Below, one piece after another: positions 24,801-35,153 of a DNA stretch of 64,000 bases; positions within the stretch are counted from its first letter, which is position 1, and each line of letters starts with the position of its first letter. The translations under genes and the position numbers were made by a program. Below the pieces are notes generated by a model. That model saw only the letters and a list, made by a program, of their open reading frames with translations. It did no database searches and was not told the origin of the DNA. This DNA is from Onchocerca lupi (Eukaryota; Nematoda; Chromadorea; Rhabditida; Onchocercidae). The stretch covers positions 1 through 64,000 of the forward strand of contig JAOVVO010000333.1 of the NCBI GenBank assembly GCA_028564675.1, written 5' to 3'.

Positions 24801-27800
24801 GTTCATACAGCCTTTCCGTACTATGTTTCCTTCCAAAAACTTTGTTATCTGCGTGAAGCAATATTGTCTCTTATCACAAAAAACAGCCGATGAATCATTA
24901 CAATCTATCCCATCATTTCCCGAACAGACATAACAAATTGGACCTAAAGATATGACAGTTACATTAGTGACTTTTTTGCAGCATATTTTTCTACAAATTT
25001 AAAAAATCAATGGTTGCGTTCAAGCAATTTAATTTCTAAATAAGTTTTCAGTTTCAACTGATAACTTTCTTACCTCGTTCCACACATGCGTCATTTTCTG
25101 ATGTATAATTTGTTCTGCAGAAACATAAGTTTGCATTTTGTATATTATAAATCCATTTCCCATGTTGTGTACAAAAAAGCTCTGGATTTTGACCTTTGAC
25201 AATGGTATGTGCACCATGCAAACATTGTCCGAAAACAATGGTACCATCTTTAACAGCAGTTGTTTGTGGGAATTGTGTAAAACTCACTCGTACCTGATAG
25301 CCAGTAACGTAAGGAATCAATATTTGCTTTGTAAAATAATGTTTCGATTTTTTCCTTATTTAACTGAAGTCGAAAAAAAAGTTAGTGCCAAAGATTTAGA
25401 GATTTAAATTCTTCCAATTGGTTTTTTTTAATACTATAGAAATTAAATTAATACTTGATTTTAAAAAAATGGTTTCTCATGGTTGCGTAGCATTGTTATT
25501 AGCCAGATTTTACGCCAATGAACAAAACGAAATATAAAACCAAAGTTTTTTGACAGGAAAATATGTTGCATATGAAATACTTTCTGATTTTATCAAATAT
25601 AATTTATGCCAGTATGAATCAATTTTGTACCTCTGGACATTTTATGGTATAAATTTTAACGCTATCCAGTACCACACTGTTGACATCACCTCGAATTCCA
25701 ACAAATAAGTTTGACTCTTGCAAGCAGATTTCCTTTCGAAAAAAGTTAAATCTGTGATCTATTAATTCAATATCTGACTCATTCAAATAAGCTAAAGAAT
25801 AGTTCGCTAGATCTGTGTTTTCTACAGAATGTGAAATTAGTTCCAAGGAGCATGTTGAACAGTTCTCTAACTGATATTTGATTTCCATGACATTACATCC
25901 ACCTGGAAGTAGAACTACCTGTTGAAACAACCAACTCCTGTAATAAACAATTCGCATACTGTTGAAGAATTTATTTTTGGCATATAGCATCTTCTTCCTT
26001 TCTTTTTTTTTTGAAATCAAATGCTAAAAAAAATATTATTATCTATTAATAACCTAGTACATAAAAAAGCCCTCATAATCTGAACTGCTCTTATTATTAT
26101 GATTAACACTATTCTGAGATGGAGATGACATTGCTGCTTTCATATGATCACCATAGCAATAACAACATACCTATTAGTGGACTTTGTTACATTAACAATG
26201 CTAAGATCTTCCATTGATATCTAAAGAGGAAAGATTTATGGCAGATGAATACTATTCGCGAATAAAGGATATATTTTGAAAAGTAATTAGTTGAGGATAT
26301 GATGTGAAGAATAAACTGATAAAAACTTACATTTTCCGAGATAATTGACCAGTCGTTATTATCAGTAAATAATATCTCTAAAAAAAAGTTCGTTTCGAAC
26401 AAAGGAATATAGTCTGCTATCATTAATAAGCATGATGAAAACCAAAAATAAAATATATGAAGGACGCACCTTTAATTGGTTCACTATTTTGAACAATTTC
26501 AGGCCAACTGCGACCAGTTTCAAAAGTCTGGTAAACATAAAGATCTGCTGGATGCTTCTCCAACACTTCTTGTTTCTTATTTAGTATTGCACAATAATAC
26601 CTGCCATTATCATTTACCTGTAAAATTAGCACAACCGAATTCTATAAATTAGATAATGTGGCATGAATGAAGTTATGTACTAATTAAATAATCTTTAAAC
26701 GTTTAGTTTTCCATAAGTTCATAAATTATTTCAATGTAAATAGAAAATTAACCTTAACGCTTTCAAAAAACAATCCCCAACTGCCATTTTTACCTTTTAA
26801 AGACATACCGCTTATGTTTTGATGATCATTACGGTACCATTTAATCTAAATGAAAAAATCATTAATTTAGATAATTTATTTTAGTTTACATTTTTAATGA
26901 CCATATTTGCTAATCATAAACAAGACACTAATATTTGTTGTTAGATATCTTTTTTTGTAAGTTCTGATGTATTACGCATTCCTATATACTGCCTTGTATA
27001 TTACCTGAAAAGAATCGCTTATTGAAGTAATATTAGCGCAATTAGCACTAAGAAAGCACCATAACATTGCAGAGGTATTCACGTTGACATGCACGTCATT
27101 TACAGTATTCATGATACAATTTTTTGAGTATCTGTTCATCATTGCATTGCTCTCATCAGATTGATTTCTTTTTGTATCTTCTAGACGATAAAAAACTGTC
27201 ATCGCAAAAAAAAAAGTGATTTTTAATTCAAAAATTCTTTTGCTTTTAGGAAACAAATTTCAATAAATATTTTGCTGCTTGGTACGTAGATTAACGGCTG
27301 TACTTAATGATATCGTGAAGCAAGCAATACCTTCATGGATACAAGCAGGAATACTATTCAAATTCCAGGTATAATTTTGCATGCAAAACACAAGAATCTT
27401 CTTCTGACCATTTGCAAATTTATCACCATTTTTGCATGTGATAAATAAGCTGAAATATGGAATAAAAAAGAATAAATTTGTAAAAATAATAATGATTACA
27501 GATTTCTCAACTGAATCTTTCTCTTACAAAAAGTTGCAAAATCTTAACTGTTTTCTGTATTGCCTCAAACATCCTAAAAATCAAATATGCGTATTTTAAT
27601 TTGAGACATTCGCGCGAGTTTTTTCTTCAGAAAATCCAAGTCGCAATCTTTATTAGCAAAAAATCAGACAATGGCTGAATAATGCCGAAGCATAGCAGAT
27701 TAAGAATATCCCGCAAGTTTTATGAAAACTTAGAATATGCTTCATTTTAGATCTCAAAACTGGAGAGGTTCGAAAATTTGATGAATCACCGTGTCCAATT

Positions 27801-30800
27801 TTCAATCGTGCCAAAACGAAATGTAGTAAACTGTATAAACGAACAACCGAGAATATCTTTTACAAGTGTCATTTGATCTCCTCGTAATAGTGCAGCCATC
27901 AGTAATGTTATTTCTTAAACTTATTTAAAAATTTTATCGAGATTTGAAAATAGCTTGAATTTTAAATGCATTTGCCTGTATCCAGGTGTATCTACAAGGT
28001 GAGCAGTTGATTGAAAGAACATTTCCAAATGGGTTATGCCATTGTCTGCTTTGTTATTAACAGGAATCACTTCATAGTCACCAAGTTGTAAGCCAGGACA
28101 TCTCTTTGCTAAAGAATGCTTTCATATATTTTTGTTTATGTTCATCCGTTTGAACTGAATTAAACACTCTTAAAATAGTGCTACATAAATTTGGAATTAC
28201 TTCAATTGTCATGAAATTATTGAAAATTTGAGATGCATCAATTTGCCTCAACATTTGAAATGAATAAATTTCGAATATTGCTCAAATATTCTGAGAAAAT
28301 CGATGTGCAATAACTAAGTAGACAGTTCGAAATTATTAGTTTGTTTCTAAGATGAAAAATTTTTGAAAAAAAAATTTAAAAAAAAAATTTCGCATTTCCG
28401 CTCCAAGGAACATCATCAACTATGGTAAGAATTTAACAACTTACCAATGCAATCTGGTAATTTCGGCAAAGACCACTTATTAACATCGATACAATATGAC
28501 GAAGATGGGCCATTCAACTGATAAAAGTCGTTACAGAAAAAATGGATTTCATCTTTAAGTTTATATCTCTTTTTAATAGGCCAGAACATTAGATTTCCTT
28601 TTGTGATTTCTGGTGGCTTACAAGTTAGGTCTGGAAAGAAAAATTAAGAGAATGTTGCAAATCATTATTTTTTAGAATCACATGTGAATAAGATTATGTC
28701 AGTATGATAAAAATTCAAGAGTTTTAATTATTTAAATAATTTCGAGCCATTTAACACTATATATAAAATATTCTCTTTAAGCAATTTGTATAACTCACTA
28801 GCTTCATCGACGGTACATGTAGCTTCAATTTCTAGACAAATTCAAACAAAAATTAAGATTCGCAATCATTTTAAAGCAAAGACCTGCACATGCTACAATA
28901 TTAATACATACCTAAACAATCATTTAACACTTCCCATAATTCAGTCTTGTTACAAATGAGACTCGCATAATTAGATGCAGAATGATCACAAGCAAAATAC
29001 ATAATTGTACCAATTTGATAAAAACCATTTTGATATGGAAAGGAATCCACATATGATGGATAAGGAATGACATTTGGCGGAATCTCAGGTATAGTACATC
29101 GTTTCTCTATAACATTTACATTTCTTCATGGAAGATAAGGGGCGATTTGGTTGAAAAAGCGACAAAAACAAATTAAAATTGCAAAAATAGTAGTAATTCT
29201 TATGTTTGAATAATTTGACAGAATCAAATCCATAAAATATTCTTCAACTCAATGATACACTACTGTTTTTCGCATCCAAAATGATAACGTTCTGACACAA
29301 ATCTATTACAATTCCATTATGCTATAAGATTTTAGTGATCTGAAAATTATATTGATTAATGATAAGATGATTAAATCGCCACTACCCAATATATTACTGT
29401 ATTTGTTAAATTATTCAATTCGTGGTCATTCGTTTTATTTGTCCAATATCAATACTGATCAAGCAGTTTTAATATCGAATGAAGAAAATTAACGAAGATG
29501 AAGAAAATTAACGAAGAATATACTGCAAAGTTTCTAACTCCTCTTAATGAATGATACAATGGTCGAGAATTTGAAGTCAATATAGGAAATCATTTTGTAA
29601 GCAATATTTTCTTTTACTTTCTCCTACATTTGTCTCTATTAAAAAAAAAAAAAAACGTACCAACGCATGTTCTATTTGGAATCAAAAATTCGGTATTGCT
29701 AGCATGATATTTCATGCTGTTTGGACCGGTATAAAGCCGATGAGTATCAGGACACTTGCATTCATAAGAACCAATTGTGTTCACGCATGTAAATTCGCAA
29801 AGAGAGTAGCCTGGTATGGAACATTCATCGATATCTAGAAATAAATGCTATATTTCTAAAATATGACTGATTATTTTTAAGTATTCATCCTAAATTACAC
29901 TAAAAAATAACAATTTATGATATTCAATAAGTGTACACAAGAAAATGTACCTATACCTGAGCACGTATAACCTTTGGATGTGGAAATCATGTGAAAACCT
30001 TCGTAGCAAAGACAACTATAGCCACCAGTTAATTGTATACATGTTCCATTTCCACATGGATTATAATAGCAGTAAAATTTAGCTAAAAATCATTACTTTT
30101 AAAGAGCTCACTACTGAGCAAAACTAAAAACTTAACCATACTTGAAAAATTAATCTTTTAAATACTAACGATAACAAGAAGGAGTGCCTTTCCAAGTACC
30201 ATATAAACATATTGGATCAGCTTCTTTTTGATAAAATCCTTCATCGCATACATATTTTCCCACTGTACCATTTACATAAAATTGATCCACGAAGTATCCA
30301 TATGCTAATGAGGTAGCATAACAAAGTGATGCTAAAATTTTAATTGTTCCTCAAACATTTCAGATTAATCGACCAAGTCGTTTTAAAAAATTAACCAACA
30401 AAATAGATTAAGATTACCTTGACAAGAAAAATCAGGATTAGTCCATGTTCCATTTTCGGTGCATAGCCGAAATGGTGGCGAGCTGCCACTTAAATGCAAA
30501 CCAGATTCACATGAATATAATGCTCTACTGTATAAGGTTGTATTTCTAGTGTAACCAATAAGAATTGCATTATTGTACAGTACACTTGCTAAATCACAGC
30601 TCAGATCTGTAAGATGAATTATTTCTAAATATCTTTGCAGGAATTTTTAAATAAGTACTTTTGTTAAAACTCTCTTACACAGTATTAGATATTATAAAAT
30701 CTAAATGATACGCTGGCACTTCGGTTTCGGTGTCCATTCACCATTGTAACAGCGTGATAACGAGAATTGTCCGGACGATGTTTGATAACCCAAACGACAT

Positions 30801-32927
30801 TCAAAGTATAGCATACTTCCCATTTCAAAACCTGTTACATTTACCACCGAGCCGTAAGCAATTATCGGCAAAAAGCAGTACTTTCCTGAAATAGAATTAA
30901 AATCTATCATTAAAACTTCCTGAAAGATTTTTTTTTTTTTTAACTAATTTGATCAAGGATTTAGAAGAACGAAAGACCCATATAGCACTCTAATTTATTG
31001 TTTTCGAAATGTATTAAATATTCATCCGCTAAAGAGGCTTTGTATCTGTGAAAAATGAAACTTTAGAAGAACAGGAAACAATGAACCTCGAGTTGTGTAT
31101 GAAAACTTTAGAAAAACACTGGGCATATTAATAGTCGCTGGACCGATCTTCTGGGAGCGAAAAGTGATTGTCACCGTGTTGTCAACGGAAGTATATTGTG
31201 CTTTCGCTACCGGCATATTTAATACTATTTGTGAGTTAGAAGAAGCATTTACAGTATTGTCTTGGATTCCACTAATGATCAATTCATCGCTATCCCTAAT
31301 GTTGACATTAACCAGCTACAACAACATTCCTTAAACCATGATAAGTCCTAGATAATATTTTGTTGTCAATGGAAGATATTTTTGAAAATATCGGGAGAGA
31401 AATTTTTTTAAGTTATTTATTAAGCAAATAATTCTAAGGCATTCATGAAAACAAACGGTTAAGATGATTATGTTGTCAACAGATTGCCGGATAGTCCACT
31501 GGCATAAAGCATATTCAGCGGAACTCATTTCGAAGTTTATTTCATTCGCTCCTTCTTCGAATAAAGTTTTACCACAGGTAATACGTCGCTTTGAACAGTC
31601 TGCTTCATCGGAGTTGTCACTACACTCTTGTATCCCATCACATCGACCCTTCCGTGGATAACATTTACTATTATCCTTGCATCGATACTGGTAATCTATC
31701 ATTAGAATGCTAAAATAAGTATAGAATTTGAAGGTAGCCATAATAACTTCGAAATTCATTTACCTTTCAAACAAGCAAACGTTTCGCAGATTGTAGGATA
31801 TTTTACAGAACAGTTCGCCATTTTCCAACCATAGTTGATTTGATCCGAAAAATTAGCATGCATATAAACGCAACTATTCGTAGCGCAATATTCAATTCTG
31901 GACTGAAAGAACAAGGCAGTTGATAACCATTTCAGAATTATTTTTACATTTAGTTTAAACCCATCGTTCAGATTGCACATCTGCATGCTCATCAAACAAC
32001 TCTGCAATATCAAACTTTCTTCGGCAAAGAAACCGAAATACTGTACTCTTCTTTTTTCTCCAGTGCTCAATCTAAAATTGGCTTAATTGAAACCTGTTGT
32101 GACGACCACAGTGGATTATAAATGGATGTTGTGTAAGAATAGTATTTCGCATGCAGCACTGCATGTGGCTCACGACAATCTTGTCTTTTTGAATTCTCTG
32201 AGCCTCGATAATAAAACGCTGTCCAATAATTTTTTGTTGAATTTAGCAGACCGATGCTCATATCACGCATCAAAAACCAGTCATGTAGAGCAATACTTCG
32301 ACTGTAATTATATCTGCAAAGTTGACATTTTATTACGTGACATCTGTACTTCTTAGAAATACGAAAGTGAATGCTGATAATATTACCTATAAGAAGCACA
32401 GAGATTGTTAGCTTCTCTCCAAGAGAGTTCCTGCTGAACGACTATATAACATGAATTTCCATACAAAGTCCATCCTGCAATTGTATTGCTCTTTTAACTT
32501 ACAAATTATATTTATTTTTTCCTTTTTTATGGTAATCAGCGGAAGCTTCAAAATAAATAAAGAGCTTTTAACTTCAAAATAATGAAGAGCTTAAATTTCA
32601 AAAAAAAAAGACGCATTTTCGCGCAGGATAGAAGAACATACATATTTGCTAGCTTAAATATGTCACCGGTTTTTTACTCTCATTGTTATTCCTTTTTTGA
32701 CTGCTACTACACATCTACAGAAGCTTACCTTCCATGCAGGAAAATTTTACATTTCCAATATGATAATTGTAGTGAAAAATTGCCGAAATAATGCCAAATA
32801 ATGTCAATATGTAGACGACGGAAGAACTTGAGATCATAACATTAAACAAAAACTTTCCCTTTCGAAAGTATTTGCTGAAGAAGAAATGGAATTTACTGCA
32901 ATAATTGAAAGTGTCATCACTATTCAC
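8380..32927 (-). CDS. giant mosaic transmembrane receptor-like protein (CLECT-LDLa-CUB-CCP-EGF-Ig-Eph-like-LU-HYR-GCC-LamG)
   Basis: About 62 exons, all but one junction phase-consistent, encode about 3,400 residues starting at the ATG at 32837. Exon 1 (32729-32927) begins directly after an ACTTTCAG acceptor, so it is probably trans-spliced and has a 90-base leader. A hydrophobic signal segment ([15 protein letters not shown]) opens the protein; one membrane helix near residue 3,190 makes it type I. Extracellular modules appear in the order given in the block entries below. Such mosaics are known as apical epithelial or matrix-adhesion proteins (insect Uninflatable, vertebrate SVEP1 are the nearest architectures I know); a role in epithelial surface or adhesion is inferred. 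The gene is one transcription unit because every domain begins or ends in phase with its neighbour. Exon coordinates are in the block entries. Orthology is not established. Confidence 0.85.
10226..10290. repeat. short 33-bp tandem repeat in intron
   Basis: The sequence TGAATAATGGATTGCC occurs at 10226 and again at 10259 with similar flanks, giving two units of 33 bases. It lies inside an intron of the giant gene and has no visible coding consequence. Confidence 0.7.
10467..14189 (-). other. giant protein: HYR-CCP-linker-GCC2/GCC3 block 2
   Basis: Exons 14024-14189, 13513-13747, 13192-13276, 13004-13074, (one unresolved exon), 11925-12070, 11595-11762, 11226-11359, 10860-11129, 10467-10526. 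One HYR module ([12 protein letters not shown] at its start, [13 protein letters not shown] at its end) is followed by a CCP, a linker, and four GCC2/GCC3 repeats (CPPGMY, CSAGYH, CGAGMS, CPPGTY). The order repeats that of block 1, which suggests an old internal duplication. Exon 13004-13074 ends in phase 0 while exon 11925-12070 needs two incoming bases, so a short exon is missing from the model. A 41-base candidate at 12809-12849 (acceptor TTATTAG, donor GTAAGT) fits the phase. Confidence 0.7.
14348..15701 (-). other. giant protein: LamG/pentraxin-like domain
   Basis: Exons 15536-15701, 15144-15237, 14878-15033, 14348-14555. The segment reads as one jelly-roll domain of about 180 residues: FTLCFWIRM at the start, [11 protein letters not shown] in the middle, [17 protein letters not shown] followed by VQLYSTAL at the end. 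This is the pattern of LamG_3/pentraxin modules, which bind carbohydrate or protein ligands, often with calcium. The first exon must use the inner acceptor ending at 15702, because the outer one gives an early stop. Confidence 0.75.
15791..20217 (-). other. giant protein: serine/threonine-rich linker and EGF array
   Basis: Exons 19705-20217, 19326-19493, 18943-19188, 18378-18625, 17184-17295, 16828-17064, 16134-16276, 15791-15911. The large exon 19705-20217 encodes a polar linker of about 150 residues with a glutamine/lysine cluster and a dibasic RIRREA site that could be cut by a furin-like protease. Its last residues start the first of eleven tandem EGF repeats, several of the Notch-like C-x-N-G-x-C type (CLNNGIC, CQNNGNC, CLNGGKC). 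Nearly all introns fall in phase 1 after a glycine, the usual pattern for shuffled EGF modules. The intron 17296-18377 is unusually long and holds repeat-derived sequence. Confidence 0.82.
17575..17715 (+). repeat. dispersed LTR-like repeat copy in intron
   Basis: This part of the longest EGF-array intron resembles 34230-34345: both contain CTTATCCTT, a CCAAT-T-TTTT block, an AAGCCTC core and then ACTAAG in the same order and spacing. An upstream piece (GGAATGTTACAAGGACTGAG) also resembles GGAACGTTGCGAGGACTAAA at 34132. Two diverged copies 17 kb apart point to a dispersed repeat, possibly the LTR of a retroelement. Confidence 0.5.
20490..24349 (-). other. giant protein: HYR-HYR-CCP-linker-GCC2/GCC3 block 1 and EGF
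   Basis: Exons 24150-24349, 23766-24011, 23312-23530, 23044-23132, 22492-22680, 22162-22234, 21847-22002, 21384-21545, 21090-21242, 20490-20690. Two HYR modules (the second with APVLDCPS near its start and [13 protein letters not shown] near its end) lead into a cysteine-rich CCP-like module. A linker of about 115 residues of unknown fold follows, then three GCC2/GCC3 (ephrin-receptor-like) cysteine repeats, one per exon (CAPGFY, CPPGFF, CKPGWF), and one EGF ([14 protein letters not shown] pattern). In exon 21384-21545 the strong GTAAGT donor rather than the earlier GTATGT keeps the frame. Confidence 0.75.
24631..27180 (-). other. giant protein: Ig domain, Eph-ectodomain-like segment, LU three-finger domain
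   Basis: Exons 27005-27180, 26753-26845, 26470-26617 build an Ig-like domain: LWC, then IKWYRND, then DNGRYYC. Exons 26331-26377, 26171-26220, 25631-25937 encode a beta-rich segment ending [16 protein letters not shown], which matches the way Eph ligand-binding domains end (SVR-x-YYKKCP). Exon 25074-25293 continues with FPQT, VFGQC, LFC, G-W and CFC, the pattern of the sushi-like domain that follows the ligand-binding domain in Eph receptors. Exon 24631-24943 then gives a cysteine-rich LU (Ly6/uPAR) domain starting CYVCSG and ending [11 protein letters not shown], followed by the start of a HYR module. No kinase or SAM domain occurs anywhere in the gene. The Ig and LU calls are good; the Eph-like call rests on remembered family patterns. 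Confidence 0.65.
27331..30885 (-). other. giant protein: CCP/sushi and EGF repeats (N-terminal half)
   Basis: Exons 30712-30885, 30418-30606, 30170-30331, 29957-30082, 29661-29834, 28912-29106, 28799-28831, 28445-28630, 27976-28108, 27331-27449. Three CCP modules (one per exon, each with four cysteines and a late W before the last C) are followed by an EGF, a calcium-binding EGF starting DIDEC, and three more CCPs (about residues 379-875). A 33-base microexon (28799-28831) opens the fifth CCP. CCP six is split between 27976-28108 and 27331-27449, joined in phase only through a GC-AG intron. Such modules usually mediate protein-protein contacts. Confidence 0.8.
31087..32927 (-). other. giant protein: signal peptide, C-type lectin, LDLa, CUB
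   Basis: Exons 32729-32927, 32387-32474, 32094-32313, 31961-32071, 31764-31902, 31457-31695, 31087-31315. After the signal peptide comes a C-type lectin fold (about residues 37-222) opening with [10 protein letters not shown] and closing with [18 protein letters not shown]; the usual EPN/QPD sugar-binding triad is not evident. An LDL-receptor class A repeat (about 223-262) keeps all six cysteines and the calcium-binding ending [14 protein letters not shown] domain (about 263-378) follows with CGKTLFEE at its start and a beta-rich second half. Exon 4 was placed in the only frame that joins both neighbours in phase, although another frame in it is also open. Confidence 0.8.
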
Positions 32928-34100
32928 CTGAAAGTTCTATGCAATACAACACACACATACAAACACATTGTGCACGAAGGAAATTGTACTTTTACATAAA
33001 TTCTTCCCGAACCTGTAATGAACATCAATATCTGTGAACATTGACATTTCTATTTATATAGACTAGCTGGAACCGGACAGCGAAGCGTGGCCAATATTTG
33101 TTTGTTTGTTTTAAAAAAAGCTTCTGATTTAAAATTTCAACATGGAACATGCATAATTTTTTCCCTTTCAAATAGCAATAAAAAAAAATTGATTTGATCA
33201 GTTTATATTTTTACAAAAACAATAAATTATCAAATTTTATCGCTTGATTTATTCATATTAATTATAATTTAGCATCCAACAACCTTTATTTTCTAAGCGA
33301 ACCAAAGTTTAGCGTAATCTAAAGGAATCTTAAAAAACCACTGATTAATCGATTGCTAATTCAGGTTCAGACTAGATGTAATCTTCGATAAGCATTGCAG
33401 AGATATTATAATAAAAGAATATGCACTTAATAACTTTCTGGCCAATTTAATGCCTTAAAATCCCGCTGAAACCGGAAGAATCCATGAGTTTCTTATCATC
33501 TTCCGGAATTATGGAGGAATGCATACGTCACTTTGTTTACTTTCATCATTTAATTTGACAATTAATATACTGCGATATTAGTGTGCCTTGAAAATGATTT
33601 CTTCCTAGGTAACGTTCCAATAAGTTGAAAATGAATTTCGATAACAAGAAGTTAAGTAAGAAAGAGAAGTAATTTTAAGCAGCAAAGTGAAGAACAGTGA
33701 GGTAGTGGATTATTTCTAAAAAGGACCGGTTGATTCAATTTTAACTGTATTAAAAATTTTCAAACTGTAATTGACTGTTCATGACATTTGCATTGTTACA
33801 AAGCATAATTTGACATAATGAGTGGAGCAATCAGAAGAGAATGTGTCACCATCCGTCATGCTCCTTTACCAGGACAAAATACCTAAACATTTCCGTGTTC
33901 CTTCTATTTCTATCTTGCTTTTAATAAAGTGATGCCAATAAGACATGAATATCAGCAAAACCGAAATGATGAAATAATCCAAGTATCTTGTACAGAAGAA
34001 ATTTGCAGTATATTTCAGACAAATAAATCACTTATCCATATCTGGAACAAAGGCCTTTATTATTTCATCTTCCGATCTGCTAATAGAGCTTATGTGCATT
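32928..34100. other. intergenic, upstream of giant gene
   Basis: No exon is recognised with confidence. The region directly upstream of the giant gene may hold its promoter; TGACGTATG and an inverted CCGGAAG/CTTCCGG pair occur between 33470 and 33540. At about 33053-33095 a GC-richer line (TATAGACTAGCTGGAACCGG and on) resembles sequence often found at ends of dispersed retroelements. A 61-codon open frame at 33929-34114 has no recognisable features. Confidence 0.4.
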
Positions 34101-34345
34101 GCTTAAACTGTTAAATCCATATTAATTGTTTGGAACGTTGCGAGGACTAAACTTTGTGTGATTTGTTTAAAATGTTTAAATTTATGTTAATTGGTTGCGA
34201 TGTTGCAAGAATTGAAGTTTGTGTGCATGTTTGAAATATTGCAAGCATTGTCTACCTTATCCTTTGTCCTGATAACCAATCTTTTGTATGATTAATGTGT
34301 TGTAAGCCTCTGTCGCAATTAAGACTAAGAATTGTCCATATATAA
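34101..34345 (+). repeat. imperfect 64-bp tandem repeat within LTR-like repeat
   Basis: Units at 34101-34164 and 34165-34230 align along their whole length (for example TTAATTG-TTGG/GCGA and TTTGTGTG blocks). The following 34230-34345 matches the intronic copy at 17575-17715. Taken together this looks like a solo LTR or retroelement fragment in which one segment was duplicated. No flanking target-site duplication was identified. Confidence 0.5.
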
Positions 34346-34609
34346 TGTCGCTTTTTCTTTCTGATAGTGACAAAATAATAAGTTGAATTCTGTTCTTTCG
34401 TTCTCACAGTTTCTTCAATTCTATTTTCTTTCACTCGATAACGAACCTCAAACTTGGGTAATTAAACCTTTATTATGATTAATTTATAAATCAACATACG
34501 CAGCAATTATTACAACAATTATATTAACAATACAATTCCGATAATATCATGAAGAGATTATAATGTAAAAAAGGGGAGATTGGTTTGGTAAAGAAGAAGA
34601 ATTGGTTTA

Positions 34610-34825
34610 TCACCAGCTGGTCCATTCGACCGAGCTGATGGCAGCTTGTTCGTTGAAATAGTTTTTGTACTCAGGACCCTCATCTTCTTCGTGGATGGAG
34701 GATCCTGGTATCATTTTGCAGAGACAAGCAAGATACTTTGTTGTCTCGGTAGCATGCGCCTTTGGTGCGCATGAGACTGTGCCAGTAGCTAGCTGATGAT
34801 GAAAGAGAGCTTTTTTAAAGCTCAT
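34610..34825 (-). CDS. candidate small coding exon or ORF, unknown
   Basis: A stretch clearly richer in GC than its surroundings is open on the minus strand from an ATG at 34825 to a TGA at 34610 (71 residues). A good acceptor (TCTTTCATCATCAG) ends at 34793, so the real exon may start at 34792 in the same frame. The peptide has three cysteines (VSCAP, ACLCKM) and an acidic then aromatic C-terminus (EWTSW). I do not recognise it. It could be the last exon of a gene whose other exons I could not find, or a retroelement remnant, since it lies near an LTR-like repeat. Confidence 0.3.
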   Translation of the reverse strand: MSFKKALFHHQLATGTVSCAPKAHATETTKYLACLCKMIPGSSIHEEDEGPEYKNYFNEQAAISSVEWTSW

Positions 34826-35118
34826 TAACTGGATAGACAAATTAATTTTACAATCAACTACATGAGATATGCAATGTAAAATTTTAAACAAAGGGATCAC
34901 TGATTTTTTTTTTTTTATCTCGCGATTTCAGCGACAAAAATTAGTGCACATAATTTCTCCATTAACCAAGTAAACAGCTGCTTTTCATCCAACAATTTCA
35001 AAAATTTCACTTCCAACAACATCGAAACATACGCAACAGATAAACATACACACAAAGACAGATATATATATATATATATATATATCCGAATATATATATA
35101 TATTCATTGTATGTGCAG

Positions 35119-35153
<35 letters not shown>

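Noticed and set aside
31756..32070. Alternative reading frame through the C-type lectin exon 31961-32071 (LSTGEKRR...)
   Set aside because: It stays open into the next exon's frame only by reading through an intron, and it does not join the preceding exon in phase; the chosen frame fits both sides.
32838..32927. Start of the giant protein at 32927
   Set aside because: The codon there is GTG directly after a splice acceptor; the first ATG in frame is at 32837 and is followed by a good signal peptide.
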